Positions 50,410-63,402 of a stretch of 64,000 nt of DNA are shown piece by piece. Both the position numbers and the translations under genes were made by a program. The stretch is from positions 1-64,000 of the forward strand of contig JAPLSH010000003.1 in NCBI GenBank assembly GCA_026398735.1, given 5' to 3'. Every line of letters begins with the position of its first letter. The first letter of the stretch is position 1. The notes beneath the pieces are model-generated. The model saw only the letters and a program-made list of their open reading frames with translations, had not been told where the DNA came from and searched no databases. The stretch comes from Pseudomonadota bacterium. GTDB lineage: Bacteria; Pseudomonadota; Gammaproteobacteria; Steroidobacterales; Steroidobacteraceae.

Positions 50410-51219
50410 TTGGACACGACCTGCTCGATCAGTGATCCAGCCTCCACACTGTCGCTCACGCCTATCGGCGTACTGCGCTGCGAGCAAGTAGATAAAGTGG
50501 ATGCCCCGCGCCAACCCGCTGCTGCCACGCAGTTGCACGGCATCATTGAACTGCTGCCGGGTTGCAACTATGAACATGCACTAGAGGATCTGGCCGGGTG
50601 GGAGCGCATCTGGGTGCTGTTCTGGTTTCATCACAACACAGGCTGGCGCCCCAAAGTGTTGCCACCGCGCAGCGACAGTGGCCGCAAAGGTGTGTTTTCC
50701 ACACGCTCACCGCATCGCCCCAATCCCATTGGTCTATCGGCACTGCGCTTGCTCAAAGTAGAGGGACTGCGGGTCCATGTGCAGGATGTGGATCTGGTGG
50801 ACGGTACGCCGGTGCTCGACATCAAACCCTATGTGCCCTACACCGATGCGTTTCCCGATGCACAGGGCGGCTGGTTGACAGCAGATCCGGTAGCCGCCTG
50901 GGACGTCGTGTTCAGCGCACAGGCAGAGGCGCAGCTGCAGTGGTTAGCAGAGCGCGGCTCGTTGCCCCTGCGCGAACGCGCACTCGCGGCGTTGTCACTC
51001 GGACCGCAGCCGCATCCGTACCGGCGCATCAAACGCATTACCGAGGGCGCTCTACAGCTGGCTATAAAAGACTGGCGGTTGCAGTTTTGCGTCAGCGATC
51101 GGCTGATCAGCGTGCAGGCGGTGCGCAGCGGCTATGTGGCTGCGCAGTTGGCTCGTGCCAGCACCGGCAGCGATGACCCGCGTCAATTACATCGGCTGTT
51201 TGTCGCCGCCTGGCCTTAA
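50410..51219 (+). CDS. trmO: tRNA methyltransferase TrmO (TsaA/YaeB family)
   Basis: 269 aa from a TTG at 50410 with GGAGAG just upstream; a longer frame from 49981 runs antisense over the neighbouring gene and is rejected. TrmO N6-methylates t6A37 in tRNA-Thr. The N-terminal barrel shows LSLTPIGVLRC, ERIWVLFWFHHNTGWRPKVL and the signature FSTRSPHRPNPIGLSALRLL, then VDGTPVLDIKPYVPYTDAF. The C-terminal domain is also present. The divergent gap to the Cys-cluster gene is about 50 nt. Confidence 0.9.
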   Translation: MDTTCSISDPASTLSLTPIGVLRCEQVDKVDAPRQPAAATQLHGIIELLPGCNYEHALEDLAGWERIWVLFWFHHNTGWRPKVLPPRSDSGRKGVFSTRSPHRPNPIGLSALRLLKVEGLRVHVQDVDLVDGTPVLDIKPYVPYTDAFPDAQGGWLTADPVAAWDVVFSAQAEAQLQWLAERGSLPLRERALAALSLGPQPHPYRRIKRITEGALQLAIKDWRLQFCVSDRLISVQAVRSGYVAAQLARASTGSDDPRQLHRLFVAAWP

Positions 51220-51246
51220 GCGATCGTCAGCGGTTTAGAACCGACC

Positions 51247-52170
51247 TCAGACTTCGTCGGGCCAATACAAGCGCATCGGGTTGGCGACCAGCACCTTGTG
51301 CTGCAACTCGGCCGTGACGGCGATCTGCGGGATGAAGTCCACCAGCAAGCCATCGTCTGGCATGTGGTCTTTGAGGTTGGGATGCGGCCAGTCGGTGCCC
51401 CACAGCACGCGGTCGGGAAACTCCTCGACAACGCGACGCGCAAACGGGATCACGTCCCGGTAAGACGGCTGCACTTCGCCCGGCAGCGCGCGAGGGCCGC
51501 TGACTGAGAGTCGCTCGGGGCAGCTGACCTTGCTCCACACGTTCTGATGCTCGCGCATGAACTTCAAAAACAGTTGGAACTCGGGGCCTTCAAGAGGCTT
51601 ATCGACATTAGGGCGGCCCATGTGATCGACCACCACAGTGGTGGGCAGCGCCGTAAAGAAATCCCACAGCTCGGGCAGATCCACCGCCTCGAAATAAATG
51701 ACCACATGCCAGCCCAACGCACCGACGCGCGTGGCGATCTCCAGCAGTTCATCTTTGGGCGTGAAGTCGACCAAGCGCTTGACGAAGTTAAAGCGCACAC
51801 CGCGGACACCGGCCGCCTGCAACTGCTGCAACTCTGCATCAGTCACGCTGCGACGCACCGTAGCCACACCGCGCGCCTTGCCACCGGATGCCAGGCAGGC
51901 ATCGACCATGGCACGGTTGTCGGCGCCGTGGCAGGTGGCCTGCACGACGACATTGCGCGCAAAGCCCAGCTGATCCCGCAGCGCATACAGCTGCGCCTTG
52001 GAGGCATCGCAGGGCGTGTACTTGCGCTCCGGTGCAAACGGAAACTCGCTACCCGGACCAAACACATGGCAGTGCGCATCGACTGCGCCGGCAGGCAATA
52101 CAAACTTTGGCTTGGACGGCCCTTGGTACCAGTCGAGCCAGCCCGCAGTCTTGGTGAACACTTCAGACAT
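51247..52170 (-). CDS. ligI: 2-pyrone-4,6-dicarboxylate lactonase LigI
   Basis: 307 aa. LigI (amidohydrolase superfamily) opens 2-pyrone-4,6-dicarboxylate in the protocatechuate 4,5-cleavage route of lignin-derived aromatics. The resemblance to the Sphingomonas enzyme as I recall it is strong throughout: AVDAHCHVFGPGSEFPFAPE, LGFARNVVVQATCHGADN, GVRGVRFNFVKRLVDFTPKD, VVVDHMGRPNVDKP and VLWGTDWPHPNLKDHMPDDG, with the catalytic Asp in the last. It starts 17 nt after gltD on the same strand. No ligA, B, C or J genes are in view, so it is isolated from its usual partners. Confidence 0.92.
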   Translation of the reverse strand: MSEVFTKTAGWLDWYQGPSKPKFVLPAGAVDAHCHVFGPGSEFPFAPERKYTPCDASKAQLYALRDQLGFARNVVVQATCHGADNRAMVDACLASGGKARGVATVRRSVTDAELQQLQAAGVRGVRFNFVKRLVDFTPKDELLEIATRVGALGWHVVIYFEAVDLPELWDFFTALPTTVVVDHMGRPNVDKPLEGPEFQLFLKFMREHQNVWSKVSCPERLSVSGPRALPGEVQPSYRDVIPFARRVVEEFPDRVLWGTDWPHPNLKDHMPDDGLLVDFIPQIAVTAELQHKVLVANPMRLYWPDEV

Positions 52171-52187
52171 CTGCTCTCTCCGTGCCG

Positions 52188-58072
<5,885 letters not shown>

Positions 58073-58256
58073 CAGACATCCCTTTGGGGCAGGCACGTTC
58101 ACTAGCGGGGAAAAAGCCCCCACCAGACGTCCCACCCATGCCAAAACCGAGCTACCGCTACCGGCAGAAATGAGAACCGCAGGCCTGCTGGCCGCGCGCG
58201 GGACTGGCAGGCCAGTACCCGGGCAAGGCGCGGCGCCAGCGCCACGCAGGAAGCCA

Positions 58257-58284
58257 ATCATACTAGCCCAAGGCGGGGGGTCAA
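58257..58284 (-). promoter_or_regulatory. Sigma70-type promoter of gltB-gltD-ligI
   Basis: The minus strand reads TTGACC (58284-58279), a 16-nt spacer and TATGAT (58262-58257). The start would be near 58250, leaving a leader of about 178 nt before gltB. That leader is GC-rich with several possible stems but no riboswitch I recognise. Together with the next entry it accounts for most of the gene-free stretch 58073-58436. Confidence 0.55.
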
Positions 58285-58285
58285 T

Positions 58286-58314
58286 TTGACACGCAGGGTA
58301 CTGGGCAAAAAAAT
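58286..58314 (+). promoter_or_regulatory. Possible divergent promoter of the gene at 58437
   Basis: TTGACA (58286-58291) is a perfect -35 box, and a 17-nt spacer leads to AAAAAT, a poor -10. Its -35 abuts the gltB -35 on the opposite strand. A GGCAA/TTGCC hairpin surrounds the A-run. Weak. Confidence 0.3.
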
Positions 58315-58436
58315 TGCCTCCAGCTATTGCATCTGGGGCGCTGTGGTCTTAACTTCGCGCCGCGTTGCGAGGTGTGGTGCCGCTCGTGACGTCCAGAAAT
58401 GGTTGTCAGGACCCCGTTGGAGGTGGCTCGACTTTA

Positions 58437-58817
58437 ATGAACAATCGCAATGCATCGGCTGAATCGGAACCTGGACCCCGCCTGTCGGGCGTCACTCTTT
58501 ACCTTGAAAAGAATTTCCCGGATTTTTTCGCCGAAGCCCGCTTCCAAGTAGGCGACGACGATTACTTTCTGTACAGCCGTTTTGGTCAATATTTGGCCAA
58601 CTCGATCGAGTGCAATCGCACTCCGCGCCACAAAATTTATCGTGGCTTTACCGTGCTGAACAAAATGGCCCGTGCCTCCACCAAAGATCCTCAGATCCGC
58701 GGAATGATGGTGCGTGGCCCCCTCGAGTTCATCATGGATGCCCCAAAAGCCCGTGAACTGGCAAAAAAACGCCTGTCCCCGGTCGCCCAGGGCTATCTCG
58801 AGAGTCTTTGCGAATGA
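58437..58817 (+). CDS. Conserved-looking small protein of unknown function
   Basis: 126 aa from the ATG at 58437; GGAGG lies 13 nt upstream, longer than usual. No signal peptide or membrane segment. The core (TLYLEKNFPDFFAEARFQVG, DDYFLYSRFGQYLANSIECN, KIYRGFTVLNKMARASTK, DPQIRGMMVRGPLEFIMDA) is rich in aromatic and charged residues and looks like a compact globular protein. I do not recognise a family. The gene is followed by DUF924 on the same strand (31-nt gap) and diverges from gltB. Coding character is supported by clean frame and sensible composition. Confidence 0.7.
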   Translation: MNNRNASAESEPGPRLSGVTLYLEKNFPDFFAEARFQVGDDDYFLYSRFGQYLANSIECNRTPRHKIYRGFTVLNKMARASTKDPQIRGMMVRGPLEFIMDAPKARELAKKRLSPVAQGYLESLCE

Positions 58818-58848
58818 GCTGCCGCCCGCGTTACAGCGCGGGCCTGGC

Positions 58849-59478
58849 ATGACTGCACAGCGCGCCCAGGACGTCCTCGACTTTTGGTTCGGGGACGCTC
58901 CTGGTGCCGTCGATACGCTGCCCCAGCGCCTGCGGTTCTGGTTCGGCGGCAACGACCCCCCTGAAGTGCTCATGGTCCGCGACGAGGACCTGGAGCGTCG
59001 CTTCCTGCCACTGACCGAGGCTGCCGCGCGCGGCGATCTGGACAGCTGGAGCGGCAGCCCTCGCCGGCAACTGGCCCTGATTCTGCTATTGGACACTTTT
59101 CCCCGGCATATCTGGCGCGGTACCGAACGGGCCTTTGCCCAAGATCCCAAAGCGCTTGCGCTAACGCTGCAGGGCCTGCAGCAGGGCGCCGACGCCACAC
59201 TGAGCGCGCTGGAACGGCTGTTCTATTACTTGCCGCTGTCGCGCAGCGAATCTGCGGCCATCCAGGAAGAGTCGTTGGCGGCATTTCGCCGGCTGCCCGA
59301 CGAAGCACCCGAGGGCTGTCGCGACGCACTGCTGGCGGCGCTGGTAACAGCCGAGGAAAACGCCGCACTGATCCGCCGTTTCGGGCGCTTTCCACAGCAC
59401 AACCAGCTGCTGGGCCGGCGTAGCACCGGCATCGAACAAGCGTTCCTGCGCGAACAGTCCGTCACCGGCAGGCCTTGA
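58849..59478 (+). CDS. DUF924 family protein
   Basis: 209 aa from the ATG at 58849. All-helical DUF924 (TPR-like) protein. Family stretches: AQDVLDFWFGDAP, RQLALILLLDTFPRHIWRGT, ERLFYYLPLSRSESAAIQEE, RFGRFPQHNQLLGRRSTGIE. Function unknown in all organisms I know of. It lies on the plus strand, and its 3' end faces the terminator of the small RNA transcribed from the other strand. Confidence 0.9.
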   Translation: MTAQRAQDVLDFWFGDAPGAVDTLPQRLRFWFGGNDPPEVLMVRDEDLERRFLPLTEAAARGDLDSWSGSPRRQLALILLLDTFPRHIWRGTERAFAQDPKALALTLQGLQQGADATLSALERLFYYLPLSRSESAAIQEESLAAFRRLPDEAPEGCRDALLAALVTAEENAALIRRFGRFPQHNQLLGRRSTGIEQAFLREQSVTGRP

Positions 59479-59482
59479 GACC

Positions 59483-59514
59483 AAAAAAAACGCCGCGACA
59501 GGAATCGCGGCGTT
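59483..59514 (-). terminator. Rho-independent terminator (minus strand)
   Basis: Reading the minus strand: AACGCCGCGA, loop TTCCTG, TCGCGGCGTT and then T-run. The stem is 10 bp and the run, including stem T, is at least eight T. This is a textbook terminator for minus-strand transcription. On the plus strand it has no U-run, so it is not the DUF924 terminator. Confidence 0.92.
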
Positions 59515-59574
59515 GAGGGTAACGATCACCGGGGGGGGGAAGGTGATTCGCGAGCTGTCAGCTAAGACTGCTTG
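59483..59574 (-). ncRNA. Candidate sigma54-dependent small RNA with C9 loop
   Basis: From the predicted start near 59574 to the terminator the RNA is about 90 nt and carries no reading frame with a ribosome site. Predicted folds in order: AGCU-GAC-AGCU, then AUCACC/GGUGAU enclosing a loop of UU plus nine C, then the terminator stem. C-rich loops occur in sRNAs that pair with G-rich ribosome sites, such as Xanthomonas sX13; nitrogen-controlled RpoN sRNAs are known (NrsZ of Pseudomonas). The loop here would pair with runs such as GGGGGAA. Expression and targets are unproven; the SPOR transcript could also read in from upstream. Confidence 0.62.
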
Positions 59575-59585
59575 ATCTAGATAAA

Positions 59586-59600
59586 GCAATCAGCGTGCCA
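59586..59600 (-). promoter_or_regulatory. Sigma54 (-24/-12) promoter with no downstream protein gene
   Basis: The minus strand reads TGGCAC (59600-59595), GCTGA, TTGC (59589-59586), an exact RpoN match. Transcription would start near 59574 and meet a terminator at 59514-59483. It is in the intergenic region behind the SPOR lipoprotein gene. Of the three perfect sigma54 promoters in the window, the other two serve flagellar operons. Confidence 0.82.
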
Positions 59601-59651
59601 ACTCGCGAGCCGCGTTAGCGCGTATCCCGCGCATCCGGTAGTTGGATTTTA

Positions 59652-59688
59652 TGCACTGATGGCGCTCAGCTTGCACCACAGCAGTGCG
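59652..59688 (-). promoter_or_regulatory. NtrC-like enhancer sites upstream of the sigma54 promoter
   Basis: A 17-bp element at 59672-59688 reads TGCACC-N5-AGTGCG (plus strand), 11 of 14 defined positions of the NtrC consensus TGCACCA-N3-TGGTGCA. A half-site TGCAC lies at 59652-59656. Their centres are 20 bp apart, about two turns of the helix, and are about 86 and 106 bp upstream of the predicted start. This spacing fits an enhancer for RpoN. Other activators with similar sites cannot be excluded. Confidence 0.5.
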
Positions 59689-59698
59689 AATCCCGCCA

Positions 59699-60349
59699 TC
59701 AGGGGTGGTAGACCACGCAGGACTGACCGCCTGCAGCCAGGCGACTGCACAGCGCCTTGGCGGCGGCCTGACTGGGCTGGGGCACTTTGAGCCGGAACAC
59801 CGCCTTGGCGCCCGCCTTACCCTCGGCGATCTGGTGAGTGCTGCCTGCCAACTCACGGCTGTAGCGCTTTTCGATTGTCTGCCACTGAGCCTGCGCCTTG
59901 GCGCGGCTGGAGAACGCGCCGATCTGCGCACCATAGCCTGAAGCCTTGGCAGAGCTGGGCTTGCCAGGCACGGCTGCCGGCTTGGGCGGCGGGACTGCTT
60001 GCTGGGCCGGTTGCAGCGGCGCGGCCGCCGGTGCCGCGACGACAGTCGGTGTCGCAGCTACCGGGGACGGCACCTCTACTACTGGCATCGTGTCACCCGC
60101 CGGAGCCGGCGCAACCACGGCCGAGGCCGGCGTATCACCGACACTCATTGCTGCGGTCTCGGTGACCATCAGAGCGCTGGCACGAGTGCGTGCCTCGGCT
60201 ACATGACTGCTATCCGGGTGCTGGCTGACAAAATGGCTGTAAGCCAGGCTGGTATCGGCAGCCTGTGCGGCACGCCAATCATCTTTGTCGCCACTGCAAG
60301 CGGTCAGTAACAGCGCGCTGCCCAGCACGCCCAATATCAGTCTGCTCAC
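59699..60349 (-). CDS. SPOR-domain lipoprotein (paralogue of 23147-23863)
   Basis: 216 aa from a GTG directly behind the previous stop. Lipobox LLLTAC. Then DWRAAQAADTSLAYSHFVSQ-HPD, the same motif as in the other SPOR lipoprotein, a Pro/Ala/Val-rich linker (about 70-130), and the SPOR domain (GYGAQIGAFSSRAKAQAQWQ, VFRLKVPQPSQAAAKALCSR). It would bind denuded glycan from the outer membrane. Third gene of the minus-strand set receiver, YheT, SPOR. Confidence 0.85.
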   Translation of the reverse strand: MSRLILGVLGSALLLTACSGDKDDWRAAQAADTSLAYSHFVSQHPDSSHVAEARTRASALMVTETAAMSVGDTPASAVVAPAPAGDTMPVVEVPSPVAATPTVVAAPAAAPLQPAQQAVPPPKPAAVPGKPSSAKASGYGAQIGAFSSRAKAQAQWQTIEKRYSRELAGSTHQIAEGKAGAKAVFRLKVPQPSQAAAKALCSRLAAGGQSCVVYHP

Positions 60350-61363
60350 TCACTCTCCTTGAACGGCTGCAGTGGCATCGCTGCCAGACATCTGCGCCAG
60401 CACGAATTGATTGGCCCAAGACCCGGCACCCAGCGCTTCCAGAAATCCCGTATGGCCGCCATGGACAGTGCGCACCACGCGCAACAAAGGGCTGGACGCA
60501 AGCCGTGCCAGATCGGCCACAGGGATGATGGGATCATCGTCGGCAGCCAGTATGACTGCCGGCGCGGTCAAGGTGGCCAAGCGCTCACCGGTAATCGCAT
60601 AGCCTGCGAAATACTCTTCGAGGCTTGGATAGTGGGTGTGTTGGGCGATCAGTGTGGCCGTCATACGCCGCAGATCGCCGTCGCGCAGCAACTGGCGAAA
60701 GTCGTATTCATCCGGCCACACCGCCTGCTTGCGCATCAGCGAGCGCGACCACTTGTGCACAAAGTAGCGCCGATAGATCCACAGCCCATCATCCAGCGCC
60801 TGCATAGCGCGGGCCGGATCAAGCACCGGCGACACAGCCACCACACCGGCCAACTGCAAGGCCGCACTGGACGGCAGCGCCGCCACACGCAACATGAAAT
60901 TGCCGCCGAGCGAAAACCCAACCAGCCACAGCTTGCGACCGGCAAAGCGCTGCGCGCAGTCGGTGACGGCTGCGGCCACTTCAGGCAACAGACAGGAATG
61001 GAACAGCCCGCGATTGAGATGCTGCGTGTTGCCGTGATCGCGCAGATTCAGGCGTATGACCTCGCAACCCTCGTCAAACAGCGCTTGTCCGAGCGACAGA
61101 AGATAGGTGGCATCGGCGCTGCCTTCCCAACCGTGCAGCAACACGGCCAACCGGCCATTGGGCTGTGCGGGGGCGGCATGAAAGGCCTGCAAACGCACGC
61201 CCTCGCCCCCATCGAGCAGCAACTCGGTACTGGCAGCCAACAGCGGCGCCGCTTGACGCAGTACCAGTTGGCGACGCGGCGCAAGGCTGGGAGCTATGGA
61301 CTGCAGGTGGCGATTGCGCAGCAGACCCCGGGGCGCAAAGGGCTTCAGCTGCGAGCGCGCCAA
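60350..61363 (-). CDS. Alpha/beta hydrolase of the YheT family
   Basis: 337 aa from a TTG with GGAGG upstream. YheT-type hydrolase: NRHLQSIAPSLAPRRQ at the start, oxyanion region VLLHGWEGSADATYLLS, nucleophile Ser in LVGFSLGGNFML, acid AADDDPIIPV and His in VHGGHTGFLEALG. Physiological substrate is unknown; esterase activity is the general expectation. The 5' end overlaps the receiver-protein gene by 19 nt, and the SPOR gene follows without a gap. Confidence 0.88.
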   Translation of the reverse strand: MARSQLKPFAPRGLLRNRHLQSIAPSLAPRRQLVLRQAAPLLAASTELLLDGGEGVRLQAFHAAPAQPNGRLAVLLHGWEGSADATYLLSLGQALFDEGCEVIRLNLRDHGNTQHLNRGLFHSCLLPEVAAAVTDCAQRFAGRKLWLVGFSLGGNFMLRVAALPSSAALQLAGVVAVSPVLDPARAMQALDDGLWIYRRYFVHKWSRSLMRKQAVWPDEYDFRQLLRDGDLRRMTATLIAQHTHYPSLEEYFAGYAITGERLATLTAPAVILAADDDPIIPVADLARLASSPLLRVVRTVHGGHTGFLEALGAGSWANQFVLAQMSGSDATAAVQGE

Positions 61364-62718
61364 CGGACCTCCACACGACTGTTTGCCTTGGCAGCGGCGT
61401 TCCAGTCACCTGCGCTGGGTACGGTGGCGCCGTTAGTCTGCGGATACGCACGCAGAGCCTGTTCCAATGTGCCCGCTACCAGACGCAGTTCGATGCCCGC
61501 ATGCTGGCGACGGAACTCTTGAAGAAACGCCGAGAACTGCGGCGACTCGCGCAGGCCATCACCACCGGCCGCGTCGGCGGCCGGGTTGCCCATCAACGTG
61601 CATGCGCTAACAGCCACTGCATCAGATGCCAGCGAATAACCCTCGCTGCTGTTCCCAACCAAACAGAAGGTGGCCGGATAGACCAGGATGTCGACGCTGC
61701 CCTGAAAGCCAGCCGCTGCCAGCTGTACCAGCACCGATTGCAAACGAGTGACTCGTTCGCCGACCAAGGCCTGCTCGCCATAAGCCACCGGCAACATCAC
61801 TGGCCCACGAGGCATGCTGGCCGGCGCCGCTTCGGCGGGTGCGGCCGAGGCCAATGCCGCAGGTTCGCTGGAAGACGACAACACGCGGTCACCTGCCACC
61901 TGTGCCAGCTGCACACGCAGGGCACGCCGATCAACTTCGGCTTGCAACCAAAGCGCACCGAGACCCAATGCGGCTACAGTCATGAGAGCCGGAAACAAAC
62001 CGCTGGTCCAACTGCTGGTCTCTGCAGGCGCCGGCTGCGGCAACTCGTCCAAACCCTGTCGCCACTCGCGGCGCAGACGCTCGGATTGCTGTTCGAAGGC
62101 CACCTCCAGCTGACGGCGCAACTCGGCACTGTCCAAGCTCAAGGCGGCAGCCTGCCGCGGCGCATTGAGTCCCGATGCGGCTGGCGCGGGGGAAGCGCTC
62201 AGCGGCGGCGGTGCCACGCCAGCAGCCTGTGCTGCCCGTGTAGTCGCCGTCATCTCTTCCAAACGCTGCAGCACTGCAGCAGCTGCAAGTCGCTCTTGAT
62301 CCGCACGGCTGTCTTGCAGCCCCACATCCAGCGGAAAGCGGCGCTCCTCTATCAGGTTCAACTGCTGCAACACCGCAGCGATATCAGCCGGCTTGATCTG
62401 CTTGGGCAACACACCAAACGCACCCAGCGCCCGTGCCTGTCCCAGATACAGCTCACCTTCCTGAGAGGTGTACATGACAATCGGAATGGAGGCGGTCATC
62501 GGATTGGCCTTGATGGCCTGGACTGCCTGGAAGCCATCCATGCCGGGCATGAGATGGTCCATAAAGATGACGTCGGGTTGGCCGGTCGTCAGGTACTGGA
62601 TGGCCGCTTCGGCAGACTCGGCCGGGTGAACCTCAAGGCCGTACTTGTCGAGCAGGCGCGTGAGAAACGCACGGGCTGAGCGAGAATCATCGACAACTAG
62701 AGCGCGCTTGGCAGGCAT
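61345..62718 (-). CDS. Receiver domain joined to a membrane segment and OmpA-like tail
   Basis: 457 aa. Residues 1-120 are a CheY-like receiver: acidic pair VDDS, phosphorylated Asp in DVIFMDHLMPGMDG, and conserved YTSQ and PKQ positions. A linker of about 110 residues rich in Ala/Pro and Glu/Gln/Arg follows. One membrane helix (LFPALMTVAALGLGALW) is at about residues 233-250. The C-terminal 200 residues would be periplasmic and end ANSRVEVRW, similar to OmpA-domain ends (NRRVEI). A receiver tethered to the membrane with an outside domain is an uncommon arrangement. No histidine kinase gene adjoins it. Confidence 0.8.
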   Translation of the reverse strand: MPAKRALVVDDSRSARAFLTRLLDKYGLEVHPAESAEAAIQYLTTGQPDVIFMDHLMPGMDGFQAVQAIKANPMTASIPIVMYTSQEGELYLGQARALGAFGVLPKQIKPADIAAVLQQLNLIEERRFPLDVGLQDSRADQERLAAAAVLQRLEEMTATTRAAQAAGVAPPPLSASPAPAASGLNAPRQAAALSLDSAELRRQLEVAFEQQSERLRREWRQGLDELPQPAPAETSSWTSGLFPALMTVAALGLGALWLQAEVDRRALRVQLAQVAGDRVLSSSSEPAALASAAPAEAAPASMPRGPVMLPVAYGEQALVGERVTRLQSVLVQLAAAGFQGSVDILVYPATFCLVGNSSEGYSLASDAVAVSACTLMGNPAADAAGGDGLRESPQFSAFLQEFRRQHAGIELRLVAGTLEQALRAYPQTNGATVPSAGDWNAAAKANSRVEVRWRARS

Positions 62719-62798
62719 CCGGCAACCATTGGCGGAACAGATGCGCGAAGTCTAACGCAGGCAGCTGCCGTGGTCGCAGCCCGTGACGATGCAGCGAC

Positions 62799-63359
62799 TC
62801 AGGTGACGTGAATCAACGAAACCGTGGCAAAGGCAACGCCCAGACCAATCAGTGCACCGGCCAGCACATCACTGGGATAGTGCAGGCCCAGCACCAAGCG
62901 CGACAGCGCGATCAGCGCCGCCGCCGGAATCAGCACAACAGCCAGCCAGGGAAATCCGGTGCAGGCGATGATAGTGAAAGCCACCGCATGCAGCGTGTGA
63001 CCCGAGGGAAAGCTGAATCGATCCAACGGACGGCCGGCCAGCTTGATGGACGCATGGGTGATAAATGGGCGCTCGCGCACCAAGCGGTGCTTGAGCCAGC
63101 GATACAGCAATAACCCGGACAGACCGCTAATAGCCATCTGCAACGCAACGAGCGCTCCGTGACGCCCGCCGAGCACAGCAATTGCGCCAATCAGGCAGTA
63201 CCACATGACGCCATCGCCCAAGCGACTGGCCACCTGAAACACCCGACACGCACCGGCACGCTGCACCAGCGTGTTGAAACTGCGGCACATACGCAGCTCA
63301 AAGTTATCCAGCCAGGCCAGCGTGACAGCGACGCGCGAGGACTTTGCTGTGGTGTTCAT
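62799..63359 (-). CDS. PAP2-superfamily membrane phosphatase
   Basis: 186 aa from the ATG at 63359; the longer frame to 63533 overlaps the neighbour. Multiple membrane segments and the PAP2 motifs: K-x6-RP as KHRLVRERP, SFPSGHTLHAVAF, and SRLVLGLHYPSDVLAG. Members include undecaprenyl-pyrophosphate phosphatases and lipid A phosphatases. It neighbours an LpxH-like phosphoesterase (43-nt gap), so a lipid-phosphate role is plausible but not shown. Confidence 0.88.
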   Translation of the reverse strand: MNTTAKSSRVAVTLAWLDNFELRMCRSFNTLVQRAGACRVFQVASRLGDGVMWYCLIGAIAVLGGRHGALVALQMAISGLSGLLLYRWLKHRLVRERPFITHASIKLAGRPLDRFSFPSGHTLHAVAFTIIACTGFPWLAVVLIPAAALIALSRLVLGLHYPSDVLAGALIGLGVAFATVSLIHVT

Positions 63360-63402
63360 GGTTGCGGATTCTGCAATGTGCTTGCGACAGGTTGATGACA
63401 GC

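Noticed and set aside
59161-59589. A 142-codon minus-strand frame through the small-RNA region into DUF924
   Set aside because: It passes through the poly-C loop and the terminator U-run and lies antisense to DUF924; no ribosome site at its start.
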